Shown here: piece after piece, positions 1 to 10,237 of the stretch
Layout: every line of letters begins with the position of its first letter
Numbering within the stretch: the stretch's first letter is position 1
Assembly: GCA_943736015.1 (NCBI GenBank)
Contig: OX031072.1
Coordinates: 934,501 to 998,500 of the forward strand
DNA: 64,000 nt
Reading direction: 5' to 3'
Source: Tridacna crocea
Lineage: Eukaryota; Mollusca; Bivalvia; Cardiida; Cardiidae
Notes under the pieces: generated by a model
The model's input: the letters and a program-made list of their open reading frames with translations, nothing else
What the model was told of the DNA's origin: nothing
Database searches by the model: none
Position numbers and translations under genes: made by a program

Positions 1-62
1 GTTTTCTAAAGGCCTGTTTTTCAGGGTCGTGAAAACTAGGGATTGTGTGGTAATTGGTTAAA
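1..62 (-). repeat. right end of a TTAA hairpin element, cut by the window edge
   Basis: The stretch matches the short side of the hairpin family (ggcctgtttttcagggtcgt, then gattgtgtggtaattggtta). Its central palindrome would lie left of base 1. Confidence 0.6.
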
Positions 63-332
63 GGACAGAACCAATCCTTTGACTAACTTTGTTATCTGCA
101 AATGCTGTTATCTGCAAATGCTTTCAGTTTGGACAAGACTAAATTTTGGCAAATGGTTAAGACTAAAGTTCCGAATTCAAGGTGTCTTGCACCTTCTATA
201 TTTCAGATCAGTAATGGCTACGCTCTTCCACCGTGGATGTACAGTTTCATGTCTGGTGAAAAGGTTGGAGCAGTTAACTGTGAGAGGTAGGTATTAGCCA
301 TGCATTGGCAATTGAAGGTTTAGCCGTTTACT

Positions 333-695
333 ACACAATCCTGAATTTAAAGGAGCCTGAAGAAAAAAACTTTGAAAACAAAAACATTTTGGGAAAAGGA
401 GAAAATTCTGGTGAACAGCATTTTCTCCATTTTCCACAATGTTTTGTTTCCTTCCTCAAGATGAATTTTTCCTTTGAAGCAATATTAAATTTGTTGCCTT
501 CAAATTCTTTTAACCCTATACCAATCTGTCCCTGGTTTTTAGGATCCCGAGACAGAAGCCTTTTAAAAACATTGTGAGAAAAGGGAAAATGCTGCTACGC
601 TGCTAGAAATTAATTTCAACTTTTTAATTACATTATTTTGTTGTTAGAAGTGCTTTCAATTTGGTCCAGTCTAAAATTTTGTTTGGGAAAGGGTT
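333..695 (+). repeat. two degenerate TTAA hairpin elements in tandem
   Basis: Two worn copies follow one another. The first has its palindrome at about 395-460 (ggagaaaattctgg / cagcattttctcc). The second starts near 516 and has a damaged palindrome at about 570-605. Both keep the short side first. Short open frames here are by-products of the repeat. Confidence 0.65.
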
Positions 696-728
696 AATTT
701 GCACACTTTAAAAATTTGGTAATTTTTG

Positions 729-957
729 TTAACTCTTTACCACACGAGAAAATTTTAGACTAGTCCAAATTGAAAGCATTTACAGACGACAAAATAAATG
801 TGACTGAAAAATTGAAATTTATTCTGGGAAGGGTAGAAAACACTGTGGGAAAAGGAGAAAATGCAGGTTACCAGCATTTTCTCCTTTTCCCACAGTGTTT
901 TCAAAAGGCTTCTTTCTCAGGGGCGTCAAAAATAGGGATTGTGTGGTAATGGGTTAA
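729..957 (-). repeat. TTAA hairpin element, complete copy
   Basis: TTAA lies at both ends (729-732, 954-957), with ends TTAACTCTTTACCACAC and its near-complement. The central palindrome covers about 838-905. Its outer arm reads CACTGTGGG/CCCACAGTG where most copies have CATTGTGGG/CCCACAATG, so both arms changed together. Confidence 0.85.
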
Positions 958-1001
958 GGATTCATGCATCTCTGTGGTGCATTGTACAAAGCAACCCATA
1001 T

Positions 1002-1277
1002 GATTATATGGAGTGCAACACGCGAAAAGGTGCATTCGGACATTTGCGTAAAGTGTCGTCCCGGATTAGCCTGCGCAGTCCGCGCAGGCTAATCCGAGAC
1101 GACACTTTACGACTACATTAGATTTTGTGCTACAGTAAACTTGCGTAAAACAGAAAATCACATAAAATAGGAAAGTGTCGTTTCGGATTAGCCTGTGCGG
1201 ACGGCACAGGCTGATCCGAGACGACACTTTACGCAAATGTCCGAATGCACCTTTTCGCGTGTTGCACTTCATATAAT
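1002..1277. repeat. double-hairpin inverted repeat element
   Basis: The outer ends (attatatggagtgcaac and its complement) enclose two inverted modules, 1020-1110 and 1170-1265. Each module has its own palindrome around CCTGCGCAGTCCGCGCAGG or a variant of it. The whole is a long imperfect inverted repeat with a spacer of about 60 bp. It carries no gene and looks like a MITE-type element. Confidence 0.75.
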
Positions 1278-1439
1278 TGTGGATCCGTAAAAATCCTTTT
1301 TGTCTAACAACTACCTTAATCCATAGGTAGGATGGTTCTTAGACATGCAATAAATTGACTGAAAGTAAAAAGTTTTGACTTTGGTCAGCTGGCAGGGGAT
1401 TCACAGAGTGACCCTGGTCTATACGTCCTGCAAATGCAT

Positions 1440-1668
1440 TTAACCCATTACCACACGTGAAAATTTTGGACTGGTTCAAATTGAAAGCATTTGCAGACGA
1501 CAAAATAAAGGTGACTGAAAAATAGAATTTTTTTCTGGGAAGGGTACAAAACACTGTTGGAAAAGGAGAAAATGCTGGTTACCAGCATTTTCTCCTTTTC
1601 CAACAGTGTTTTCAAAAGGCTTCTTTCTCAGGGGCGTCAAAAGTAGGGATTGAGTGGTAAAGGGTTAA
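1440..1668 (-). repeat. TTAA hairpin element, complete copy
   Basis: The long side is first and the palindrome covers about 1548-1615. Its terminal TTAA (1665-1668) is also the first TTAA of the next copy, so the two share one target site. Confidence 0.85.
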
Positions 1669-1880
1669 ACCTTTACCAAACAATCCCTTGTTTTTATGAC
1701 CCTTTTGAAAACATTGTGGGAAAAGGAGAAAATGCTGGTAACCAGCATTTTTTCCTTTTTCCACAATGTTTTCATCCCTGCTGGAAATAAATTCCAATTT
1801 TTGAGCTACGTTTATTTGGTTGAATGCAAGTGCTTTCAATTTGGATTAGTCTAAATTTTTGTCGTTTGGTAAAAGGTAAA
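1665..1880 (+). repeat. TTAA hairpin element sharing TTAA with its neighbour
   Basis: Short side first (aaacaatcccttgtttttatgac), palindrome about 1705-1775, and the right end is worn (ggtaaaaggtaaa). It abuts the preceding copy tail to tail at 1665-1668. A worn third piece continues to about 2050. Confidence 0.75.
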
Positions 1881-2307
1881 GCCCCTTTTCACAGATCATG
1901 TTGCATGTTCATCTGTCCATTTTATCTTTTTCCCACAATATTTTCTACCATTTCAAAGACAGAAATCATCCTTTCAATAAACATTTTCTGCTGTCTGGGA
2001 ATGCTTTCAATTTGGTTGGTTTTTATATTTTGGCTTATTGTAAAAAGTTAACCTATATTCTTAATGATTAAACATGTGTGAAAATGCACTAAAAAGGATA
2101 CTTTTAAAAACAGCGTAAAACTATCTTGGAAATCACAGTTATTTTTACTTACCCTATACTAGTCAGTCCTGTGTTTATACAAACTTGAATAAGAATGCTT
2201 TTGAAAACATTAAGGGAAGAGGTTTAAAAGCAGTAAAATGCTTGTTACCAGCATTGTGTGTCTTTGCCCAAAATACTTTTACTCCTTGTAAGGTAGCTCC
2301 TGTCAGA

Positions 2308-2530
2308 TTAACTTTTTACCACACAATGCTGAAATTAATGACCCAGAGAAAGAAGGTTTGTGAAAACACGGTGGGAAAAGGAGAAAATGCTGGTTACAGT
2401 ACTATCTCCTTTTCCCTCAGTGTTTTCCTCCCCATAAGACAGATAAGAGACACATTTTATATTTTAAGTAAAATTGAAATTGTTGTTTGCAAATGCTTCC
2501 AATAGGGACACAGCTAAAATGCTGTTTTTT
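2308..2530 (+). repeat. TTAA hairpin element, worn copy
   Basis: TTAA at 2308 is followed by tttttaccacacaatgctg. The palindrome at about 2358-2428 has lost symmetry at its tip (ctggttacagtactatctcc). It lies in the presumed intron just before the host exon at 2641. Confidence 0.6.
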
Positions 2531-2640
2531 GTAAAGAGTGTTGCCATATTTAGTAAGTTTTCTGTAGATACTTTTATTATGCTAAGACGTTCACAATTTT
2601 GTAATCTAGTAAAGCATAGATCTTTACTTTTAATCAAACA

Positions 2641-3333
2641 GGTTGGAGGAACACTCACACAGCCAGCTCAAGGTTTATACAAGTAGACAATGTCCCAGCT
2701 TGCCTGGCTTTACAGCCCTCCAGTGGAAGATCTGACCAATCAATGTCTCTTCCAGTGGTTTCACAAACTGACACACTCTGTAGTGCTTTCAACAAAATAG
2801 AAATACTGGACAAAATTCAACCTGTGACTATATATGACATGCCTAATGAGCATGGTAGTAATACATCAATCACAGATCCGCTCTCTGTTACTATTAAACC
2901 ATTTGAAAATCCGGTCACAAATAAAGTTACCATCAAACCACCAAGCGCTAATACTCCTAAATCAGCATCGAAAAATGGAAATAAAATAATGCTTAAAATA
3001 AAGCGACGGAGAAGGAAATATCGTCAGTTACTAAAAGTCAGGCAAAGAATTTGGCCGATTAGACGTAAAATAAATTTTCTGAAGATGCAGCAACGAGAGA
3101 GACAGATAGAAGCGCAATGTGACCTCTATAAGAAGGAGGCAGAAAAATTCGACTTTTTTGCTATTGTAAAGAGAGATCTTGAAGCAGCCAAAAAGAATGG
3201 ATACGTTTACAAAATGGTTGTTGATTTTGACGAACCACGAAAGAAACAGAAGCCGGAAAAGAAGCAGGAAAAATCTTTAGGCAGCGTTTTGGATGCCATG
3301 AAAAACTCTCAGGAAAATAACAGTAGAAAATGA
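2641..3333 (+). CDS. probable terminal exon of a host gene encoding a basic protein
   Basis: A pyrimidine-rich tract ending in ttttaatcaaacag|gt at 2640 makes a credible splice acceptor. From 2641 one frame runs open for 231 codons to TGA at 3331-3333; the first ATG in it is at 2743. The product has a serine/threonine-rich first half, then a strongly basic patch (KIKRRRRKYRQLL) and a lysine/arginine-rich helical stretch (about 2980-3150), ending in a charged tail (RKKQKPEKKQEK). It has no signal peptide or membrane segment. The basic LKIKRRRRKYRQ patch recalls the C-terminal motif of mitochondrial small-subunit protein mS38 (AURKAIP1/COX24-like), but the match is weak and I do not assign it. 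Codon use is unlike the surrounding repeats, so I think it is a real host gene. Upstream exons are not seen in the window. Confidence 0.6.
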   Translation, partial: GWRNTHTASSRFIQVDNVPACLALQPSSGRSDQSMSLPVVSQTDTLCSAFNKIEILDKIQPVTIYDMPNEHGSNTSITDPLSVTIKPFENPVTNKVTIKPPSANTPKSASKNGNKIMLKIKRRRRKYRQLLKVRQRIWPIRRKINFLKMQQRERQIEAQCDLYKKEAEKFDFFAIVKRDLEAAKKNGYVYKMVVDFDEPRKKQKPEKKQEKSLGSVLDAMKNSQENNSRK

Positions 3334-3589
3334 AAATCAATCCAATTGACAGATGAGGTAAAGATCAGACTGTACATTCTGTGCACCGTAATATTGGATC
3401 CATTTTGTTTCTGTTAACAATTTCATGATACTGGCAAATATGAATCTTCGTTCTGGGAATTTTGTACATCAGTTCCAGGAAAACAGATCAATTATAGTGC
3501 AGGTCAACTGAAGTTGATAGTTGAATAAGATTGTATAGCATGGTAGAATCATGGATTTTTCATACAGAAAATATCATAAAAGGGAAAAG

Positions 3590-3652
3590 TGTTGACACTG
3601 GTCAGCCTGCGCAATTCGTGCAATCTGACCAGGCTTGACACTTATGCAATTC
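3590..3652. repeat. short hairpin repeat (GTCAGCCTGCGCA family)
   Basis: The sequence ttgacactggtcagcctgcg is answered by an imperfect complementary arm (caatctgaccaggcttgaca). It lies about 260 bp past the host stop codon, possibly inside the 3' UTR. Confidence 0.5.
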
Positions 3653-3798
3653 CTAGATAGTCTCTTTTTGTGTGATAGGTCACAAGCAATTTCTTCTTTT
3701 CCCACAATGTTTTGAAAAGCTGTGTGTTGTTGATATGTCAAAATGAGTATCTACAGAGTGAAGGGTGAACTCTCTAGCAAACGAACAATTTTTGGATT

Positions 3799-4255
3799 TA
3801 ATTCTTTACCAAACGACAAATTCATGGACTGGTCCTAAATGAATGCATTTGCAGATAACAAAATTAATTTGACTCCAAAATCGAAATTCAATTTGAGAAG
3901 GGTAGAAACACTTTGGGAAATGGAGAAAATGCTTATAAAGCTATCCTGTGCTTTAACTCATTCCAGAACTGCAAAATTTTGTTGTTGTCAAAATTCAAAG
4001 CATTTGCAGACAACAACTGAAATGCAGCTCATACAAGTAAGCTTGTCTTTGATAGGGTAGAAAACAACATAGGAAAAGGAAAAATTGCCAGTTACCATTG
4101 ACAAACATTTTCTCCTTTTCCAACATTGTTTTTCGAAAGCCTTCTCCCTCAGGGTCATTTAAATTAGGGAATGTATGGAAAAGGACTAACAATGTGAAGA
4201 AAAAGACTTCTGAAAACAGCATTTTCTCCTTTTCCCACAATAGTCTCAAAAGTTG
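3799..4255. repeat. remnants of TTAA hairpin elements
   Basis: The region starts with a long-side piece (ctttaccaaacgacaaattc). A second copy follows at about 3955-4190, with its palindrome broken by extra bases, and a third half-palindrome ends near 4245. No gene is seen. Confidence 0.55.
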
Positions 4256-4376
4256 ACATTGTTTAGTAAAGGTTAGTTCATGGCTATATATACATGTACC
4301 TCATTTGACTGTCAAAAAAAATATACAGACAATTAGATTTATGATCTACCTGTCTGTTAAACAGAAATCATTGAAA

Positions 4377-5621
4377 ACAAGAGCCGTCAGAGACGGGTTA
4401 TGGTCCCCGAACAAGTGCTTGTCATAAAATATATGAAATTCATATAAATTTACTTTTTTTATCCTAAAAGGACCTGTTCATGCTCCACAAAATTGAATTG
4501 AAAAGGCAATTACTATCTTAGAGATGGCCAACACAAACTTGTAGAGGACAATAAGCCCAGTAAGCCCCCTTTAAGCCCTCTTTTCCCATAAGGCAATATT
4601 GCATCATTGAAATAAATATAAGTGGTGTGTGATTTGTGGCATTTTTTAATAATAATTCAAAGTTCGAAATTTCATAAAATTTTGAGCAATCATGTAGTAA
4701 TTATTACATAAAAAGATTTTTTACATGAAGCCCCCTTTTTCCGTGACACAGCCTGAAATTGAGAAACCTGAAGAGAGGTACCTGGGCAACGTTCCAACAA
4801 GTTCAGATTTGAAATTTCACAAAATTTTGACTACAGATGTAGAAGATACAAGTGAAAAACAATTTTTTCCATGAAGTCCCCTTTTTCCATGATGCAGCCT
4901 CAAATTGAGAAACCAGGAAAGAGGTATTTGCTTAATAATAATTGATAGATTGAAAATAACAAGGGCACATTTTGAAACTTGTAAAACAAGATATAACCAT
5001 GAAGTTTCACGAAATTTTGACAAAAAGTAATGAGATATTAGTAAAAATTGCAATTTTGCATTAAGGCCCCTTTTTCCTTGGCATTTTACATGAAACCCCC
5101 TTTTTCCATGACAGAGGGTCAAATTGAAAAAACACATAGATAAAGAATCAAGAGCACATGGTGAAACTTTGAAAAAACAATATAACCATGAACTTTAATG
5201 AAATTTTGACCAAGACTGAATGAAACATTAGTAAAGATTGGAATTTTGCAAGAAACCCCCTTTTTCCGTGACAGAATGTCAACTTAAAAAATGCCTAGAT
5301 TAAAAATAGCATGGGCATATGCTGAATCTTTCCATAAAGAATATAACCATGAATTTTCATGAAATTTTGACAAAAACAGAATGAGATATTAGTAAAAAAT
5401 GCAAATTTGTATTAAGCCCCTTTTTTTCATGACACGGGGTCAAATGGAAAAACCGGGAAAGATACATCGGCGCATTACCCTAAGGAGTTCATATATGAAG
5501 TTTTATCCAATTTGGTCCAGGGGTTGTGGAGAAATGGCTTCGGACGGCCGGAAGGATGGACAGACGGAAGGACGGACAGACGAAGCAGCGACTATATGCT
5601 CGCCCTTCGGGGAGCATAAAA
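4377..5621 (+). repeat. 1.2-kb bivalve-type interspersed repeat with internal tandem units
   Basis: It begins aacaagagccgtcagagacg and ends tgctcgcccttcggggagca, a beginning and ending I associate with a common bivalve repeat. Inside, a degenerate unit recurs about every 145-220 bp. It is marked by CCCCCTTTTTCC (near 4733, 4877, 5095, 5256 and 5417) and by atataaccatgaa/gaaattttgac. The 3' part has GGA/GAC-rich short repeats (5535-5580). It has no convincing coding capacity. Confidence 0.7.
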
Positions 5622-6017
5622 ATTGTATGGAACAAATTTATAATGGTCAAAATTTCTGTATGAAAGGGAGAAAAATCTTGTTCACCAACATTAACCAACA
5701 ATGTTTTCACATTCTATTTTTTTCAAGGTAGAAAAGAGATGTGGTTGTTTGGTGAATGATTTCTGTGTGATAATGGATCAGGCAAAGAGTTTGTTATACA
5801 AAATTAAATCTGGAGAAGTTTGAATCTATTTTAGTTTTATTTTTATGTCTTTAAATGGGGGCCATTTGGATTTTTGTACTCCTACCAAAGCTCAAAATTG
5901 CAAAATTACCCAAAATCGCAATAATTAATTTCTCTCTTTTTTGCCACATTGTTTGCATGTTGTGGAAAAAGAGGTAAAAATTAATTACAAAAGAGCTATG
6001 CTGTGCTAAAAAGGGGC

Positions 6018-6246
6018 TTAACCCTTTCCCAAACAATAAATTTTGGACTCTTCCAAACTGACAGAGTTTGCAGACGACAATTTCAGATTTGGAGAAAATG
6101 GCAGAAAGTTCTCAAAAAAGGGAAAAAAACACTGTTGGAAAAGGAGAAATTGCTCGTTACGAGCAATTTCTCCTTTTTCCATGGTGTTTTCAAAAGGCTT
6201 TTACTGTAGACATGTAAAAACAAGGGCTTGTTTGGGAAAGGATTAA
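6018..6246 (-). repeat. TTAA hairpin element, GAAATTGCTCGT subtype
   Basis: TTAA lies at both ends. The palindrome tip reads GAAATTGCTCGTTACGAGCA rather than the commoner GAAAATGCTGGTAACCAGCA, and both arms carry the change. It is closest to the copy at 49857-50084. Confidence 0.85.
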
Positions 6247-6349
6247 TGCATCTTCAAAAGTGTCGACCCAGGTCACAGTCTGATCTGAGTTTGAAACTTT
6301 TCCATATTGGTTAATTTTCTGTATTTACCAGGACCAGTCTACCTCATGC

Positions 6350-6578
6350 TTAACCCTTTACCCCATAAGGCATTTCTATGGTATCTCTAATCGACCCTAA
6401 ATAACAGCAAGGATGATGCCGTTTCTTATATGTATATGACACCTCTTGATAGCATAGAAAACATTTTGGCAAAAGGTGAAATTGCTCGTGACGAGCAATT
6501 TCACCTTTTGCCACAAAGTTTTCCGAAGGCTCCTTCAAGCAATGCATAGAAATGAGTATATATGGAGTAAAGGGTTAA
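6350..6578. repeat. TTAA hairpin element, ACCCCATA subtype
   Basis: The ends are TTAACCCTTTACCCCATA and its near-complement. The palindrome arms read GGCAAAAGGTGAAATTGC and GCAATTTCACCTTTTGCC. The flanking modules differ from those of the main family, but the architecture is the same. Sister copies lie at 51100-51327 and 60337-60569. Confidence 0.85.
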
Positions 6579-6655
6579 GTGGGTTGTTCAAATGGATTTT
6601 ATGATTTCAAAAGTATGTGATGGTTTACTGGATACCATGGATCAAAGGGATGCAT

Positions 6656-6883
6656 TTACCCATTACCACACAATCCCTACTTTTGACACCCCTGGAAAAG
6701 AAGCCTTTTGAAAACATTGTGGGAAAAGGAGAAAATGCTGGTAACCAGCATTTTCTTCTTTTCCCACAATGTTTTCTACCCTTCACAAAACTAATTTCAA
6801 ATTTTCAGATACATACATTTTGTTGTCTCCAAATGCTTTCGATTTGGACAAGTCTAGAGTTTTGTCGTTTGGTAATGAGTTAA
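6656..6883 (+). repeat. TTAA hairpin element, near-complete copy
   Basis: Short side first (cacaatccctacttttgac), palindrome about 6711-6778, right end ggtaatgagttaa. The left TTAA has decayed to TTAC. Confidence 0.8.
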
Positions 6884-7051
6884 GCCCCCTTTTTCACAGA
6901 GCATGGCTTATGAATGAAGTACCATTTCCTCTACCTTTTGGATCTTATTCTTTGACCCCAAAATTTTATGATCCTTTGAAAGAAGGTTGAAAATGTTTGG
7001 GAAACAGAAATTACACCCCAAGATGGCTATCAGAATAATTCACAAAAAAGG

Positions 7052-7185
7052 GGGAAAGTGTAGATCAAGATCAGACTGCAGGGTGCAGTGTGATCTTTGA
7101 TCCACACAATCTGTAAAAAATGGCAGTCTGATCTCTATCTGCATGGCTTGTGCAGTCTAATTGTAATCTAAACTTTCTGCTAAAT
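7052..7185. repeat. short hairpin repeat (GATCAGACTGCA family)
   Basis: The palindrome gatcaagatcagactgca / tgcagtgtgatctttgatc is followed by a second, worn module. The same family is seen at about 8288-8352, 8716-8779, 9985-10047, 15469-15530, 19583-19646 and 50722-50792. Confidence 0.6.
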
Positions 7186-7251
7186 AGGTAGATTGCCCTT
7201 CATGTATATTGTCTATGAAAATAACTCCAGTTGTGCCTCCTGTCTCATGGT

Positions 7252-7476
7252 TTAACCCATTACCAAACGACAATATTTTAGACTGGTCCAAATTAAAAGC
7301 ATTTGCAGATGACAAAATAAAGGTGAAAATTTAAAATTTGTTTTGTGAAGGGTAGAAAACATTGTGGGAAAAGGAGAAAATGCTGGTTACCAGCATTTTC
7401 TCCCTTTCCCACAATGTTTTCTAAAGGCTTCTTTCTCAGGGGCGTCAAAAGTAGGGATTGTATGGTAATGGGTTAA
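7252..7476 (-). repeat. TTAA hairpin element, complete copy
   Basis: TTAA at both ends, long side first, palindrome about 7355-7425 with near-perfect arms. Confidence 0.85.
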
Positions 7477-7873
7477 AGATACATCTTCACTCGTTTTCAT
7501 CCAGATGTTTAATTAATCCCATCTTTATTTTATAGATCCGTAATCATTCTTGTATCTTTGTGTCATATCTTGCCCCTGATACATGCAAGGTTGCATGCAT
7601 TACAAGGGATAGAAAATGCATTTCATTCCCTGGATGCTATCAAAGACATCACTGTAGTTGTTTCAGGGTTGAAATTAAGTTCAAGTCCTTCAAATTTCCT
7701 TACCCCATACAACGTATGCAAGTATATCAATATTTTAATATATGTTCACACAGCTGACCTGATTCTACACATCAATATTTACAGTATTTGTTTACAATGT
7801 AAAGAGTTATCTATTCATGGAATATTGTTTGACACAATTCCTTATCTGTCTACAATTTTGGACAAAGAGGTCC

Positions 7874-8102
7874 TTAACCCATTACCACACAATCCCTACT
7901 TTTGACAACGCTGAGAAAGAAGCCTTTAGAAAACTTTGTGGGAAAAGGAGAAAATGCTGGTAACCAGCATTTTCTCCTTTTCCCACAAAGTTTTCTACCC
8001 TATCAAAGCATAATTCCCCCATTTGAGCCACTTTAACACTGTCGTCTGCAAATGCTTTGAATTTGGATGGGTCTTAAATTTTGTCGTGTGGTAATGGATT
8101 AA
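7874..8102 (+). repeat. TTAA hairpin element, complete copy
   Basis: TTAA at 7874 and 8099. The outer arms read AAAACTTTGTGGG / CCCACAAAGTTTT, a paired change from the usual AAAACATTGTGGG / CCCACAATGTTTT. The last TTAA is shared with the following truncated copy. Confidence 0.85.
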
Positions 8103-8225
8103 CTCATTACCAAACGACAAAATTTTAGGCTGGTCCATATTGAAAGCATTTGCAAACGACCCAATGAATGTGACTAAAGAATTGAAATTTGTTTTAGGAA
8201 GGGAAAACATTTCAATCCGGAAATA
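8099..8225 (-). repeat. truncated TTAA hairpin element
   Basis: The long side only (ttaactcattaccaaacgac) reaches gggaaaacattt and then breaks off before the palindrome. It shares TTAA 8099-8102 with the preceding copy. Confidence 0.7.
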
Positions 8226-8287
8226 AAACCCAAATAAAATCCGATATTAGGGTTGATTTTACCTAGGGAAGAAGTATCTCAGCAGAG

Positions 8288-8352
8288 GGTCCAGTGTTGA
8301 TCAAGATAAGACTTCATGTTCTGTGCAGTCTGATCTTGGTCCACACTGGTGG
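8288..8352. repeat. short hairpin repeat (GATCAGACTGCA family)
   Basis: The arms gtccagtgttgatcaagat and the partner atcttggtccacactgg are complementary with a few mismatches. The tip is the GTTCTGTGCAG motif typical of the family. Confidence 0.55.
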
Positions 8353-8398
8353 CAAAAGTAGCTTGATTAGCGAATGATGCTTTAAGGGCTGAAGTTCT

Positions 8399-8610
8399 TA
8401 CCAAACACTCTCAAGCCTTAACAACTCATTTGAAAAAGTCATTAGAAAACGTAGGAAAATGCAGAAAATCAACATTTTCTTCTTTACCACCAAGCTTTCC
8501 TCTATTTTCAATGGCAAATTCGATAATTCGGACCACATTCAGTTTGTTGTCTGCTAGTGCTTTCAGTTTGAACATGTTGAAAATTTTTTCGTCTGGTAAA
8601 GGTTTAACTC
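8399..8610 (+). repeat. degenerate TTAA hairpin element
   Basis: A worn short side (accaaacactctcaagcctt), a palindrome reduced to aaaatcaacattttctt, and a recognisable long side (gtctgctagtgctttcagtt ... ggtaaaggtttaac). Confidence 0.55.
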
Positions 8611-8715
8611 TTCCACAACTGTATTAAAGGAAATATTTGCATCAGAAGGTAGTCACACGATACCAACTTGAACTTGTTAAAAACCAGTATAGAAAAGATT
8701 TTTTTTTAAAGTTTC

Positions 8716-8779
8716 GGACAATGTAGATCTACGATCAGACTGCACATTCTGTGCCATCTGATCTTAATCTACACTATCT
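8716..8779. repeat. short hairpin repeat (GATCAGACTGCA family)
   Basis: The sequence aatgtagatctacgatcaga is matched by tctgatcttaatctacact. It sits about 75 bp before the presumed first exon at 8855, so it could fall in that gene's upstream region. Confidence 0.55.
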
Positions 8780-8854
8780 GTAAAGAACATTATGTTAACT
8801 TTAACATATCCAGAGTTCACATGTAAGTGACCGGTCAACGAGTGATAAGCAAAA

Positions 8855-9031
8855 ATGAAAGAACTTTTAGGACTTTGTGTTTTTATTTTTACACTTGAGT
8901 TTTCCATTACTTTGATATGCCAGTTTCCACACTGCGAGTTGGTACATTGCGACCCGGTAACGACCTGTACTGGTACGATCAGACTTGGGGGCGGATATTG
9001 CGGCTGTTGTATGGCGTGCTTTGTGACATTA
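8855..9031 (+). CDS. probable first exon of a secreted cysteine-rich host protein
   Basis: The ATG at 8855 opens a 64-codon frame. Residues 1-21 form a hydrophobic signal peptide (MKELLGLCVFIFTLEFSI). The next about 38 residues hold eight cysteines (CQFPHCELVHC ... TTC ... YCGCCMAC), with a GGGYCGCCMAC ending like a small disulfide-rich module of the IGFBP or VWC type. The sequence attac|gtacgt near 9031 is a good splice donor in frame, which would make this exon 1 of a spliced gene; the frame itself runs to a stop at 9047-9049. Later exons were not identified, so the full product is unknown. Signal peptide, cysteine spacing and donor together favour a real gene over chance, but this is inference from a short stretch. 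Confidence 0.5.
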
Positions 9032-9104
9032 CGTACGTATAAACTTTAAAACCTTTTTACTATATTTCACAGTGCCTTTAATCTTCATTATCTTCCACTA
9101 GATT

Positions 9105-9470
9105 GCATACACATCTTCGAAGAATATGACATGCGCAGACAAAGCTTTACTCTTTACGAAACAATAACGACTCCGGAAAAAAAGTCCTTTGAAAACATGG
9201 TGGAAAAAGAAGAAAACTGATTGTTTATGTGGTGTTAAACGCTGTTTTCAACATCATTTCAGTTGTTTCGTTCGGCCAGTGTACCTACCCATGCTGCCCT
9301 GGAGTTTCTTTCACAGAATATTCTTTCACGATCGTATTAAACAACATATATATAGCCTATACGTTCATTATACCTTTACCAAATATGAACGAGTCTTTAT
9401 AACTGATAAAGTAGTCCTTCGAAAACACTGTGGGAAAAGAAGAAAATGCTGCAAAGCTTAAAATGGCTCC
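9105..9470. repeat. repeat fragments: dispersed-repeat end and worn hairpin elements
   Basis: The sequence cttcgaagaatatgacatgc matches the end of the dispersed repeat at 57919, 59313 and 56112. Half-palindromes of the TTAA family follow at about 9150-9220 and 9370-9470. From here to about 9985 I see no further feature. Confidence 0.5.
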
Positions 9471-9984
9471 ACTGGTACCTCGTGCTTAAGAATTTCGTGC
9501 TGACAACCATTGCCTTACATAGAAATAAATACACAAATAGGGTCTAATCGAGAAAACAATGTAGTAAACAGAAGAATTCTCATTTAAAGCAACATTCTTT
9601 TGTCAACCTTTTGACTGGGCATTACGAGCACTGTATATGCCTGTATCTACTTTTAATCTTTTGAGCCCCGAAAAAAAATACACATTTTAAATCTAGAAAT
9701 AAGACACCCTGCTCCCACCTCCACCCGCCTAAAAATGCAACAGCAATGTCGACCTGTCCAGAATGTCTCGGCAAAGCGGGCAGTGTAAATAAAGGATCGG
9801 GCAGTTAGTTTTCTTGAAGTCTAATTGTGATGTACACTTGCTGCAATAGCAATAGTAGGCGTGAAAGGTGCTTGAAGGGCTGAGCTAGTATAAATAAAAG
9901 ATTCCGGCCGATGGTGGACAGACAGTTTGGAAACCCATGCACTAGTTACTATTTTAATTTTATTTTCCCCCGGAGATATACACG

Positions 9985-10047
9985 AAAACAAGTGTATATC
10001 AAAGGTCAGGCTGCACGTTCTGTCCCTTTGATCTTGATCCGTGCTTT
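9985..10047. repeat. short hairpin repeat (GATCAGACTGCA family)
   Basis: The arm caaggtcaggctgcacg-type sequence is followed after the GTTCTGT tip by tttgatcttgatccgtgc. It is a worn palindrome of the family. Confidence 0.5.
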
Positions 10048-10237
10048 GTAAAGGGTAAATCAGGTTGCTTGGTTCACTAAAGTGTCTTTAGGGTCTTTAG
10101 GTGATATGTGTCATCAAAATCACGCTCGCCCAATACGGTTGAGACCCAGGCTATATGTTATATGTTAGCTGTTGCTGTGAGAGATCTGAGATAGATTTGT
10201 TATTGGCATGTATGATAGCAACCAACTAATCTAAGGA

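Noticed and set aside
729-745. Telomere-like TTAACCC motifs
   Set aside because: They occur singly at element ends and not in tandem, and they differ from the animal telomere unit TTAGGG/CCCTAA.
838-905. CRISPR-like array, because similar palindromic blocks recur many times
   Set aside because: The copies are scattered over tens of kilobases in both orientations, are bounded by TTAA and have no regular spacers or cas genes. They are dispersed transposable elements in an animal genome.
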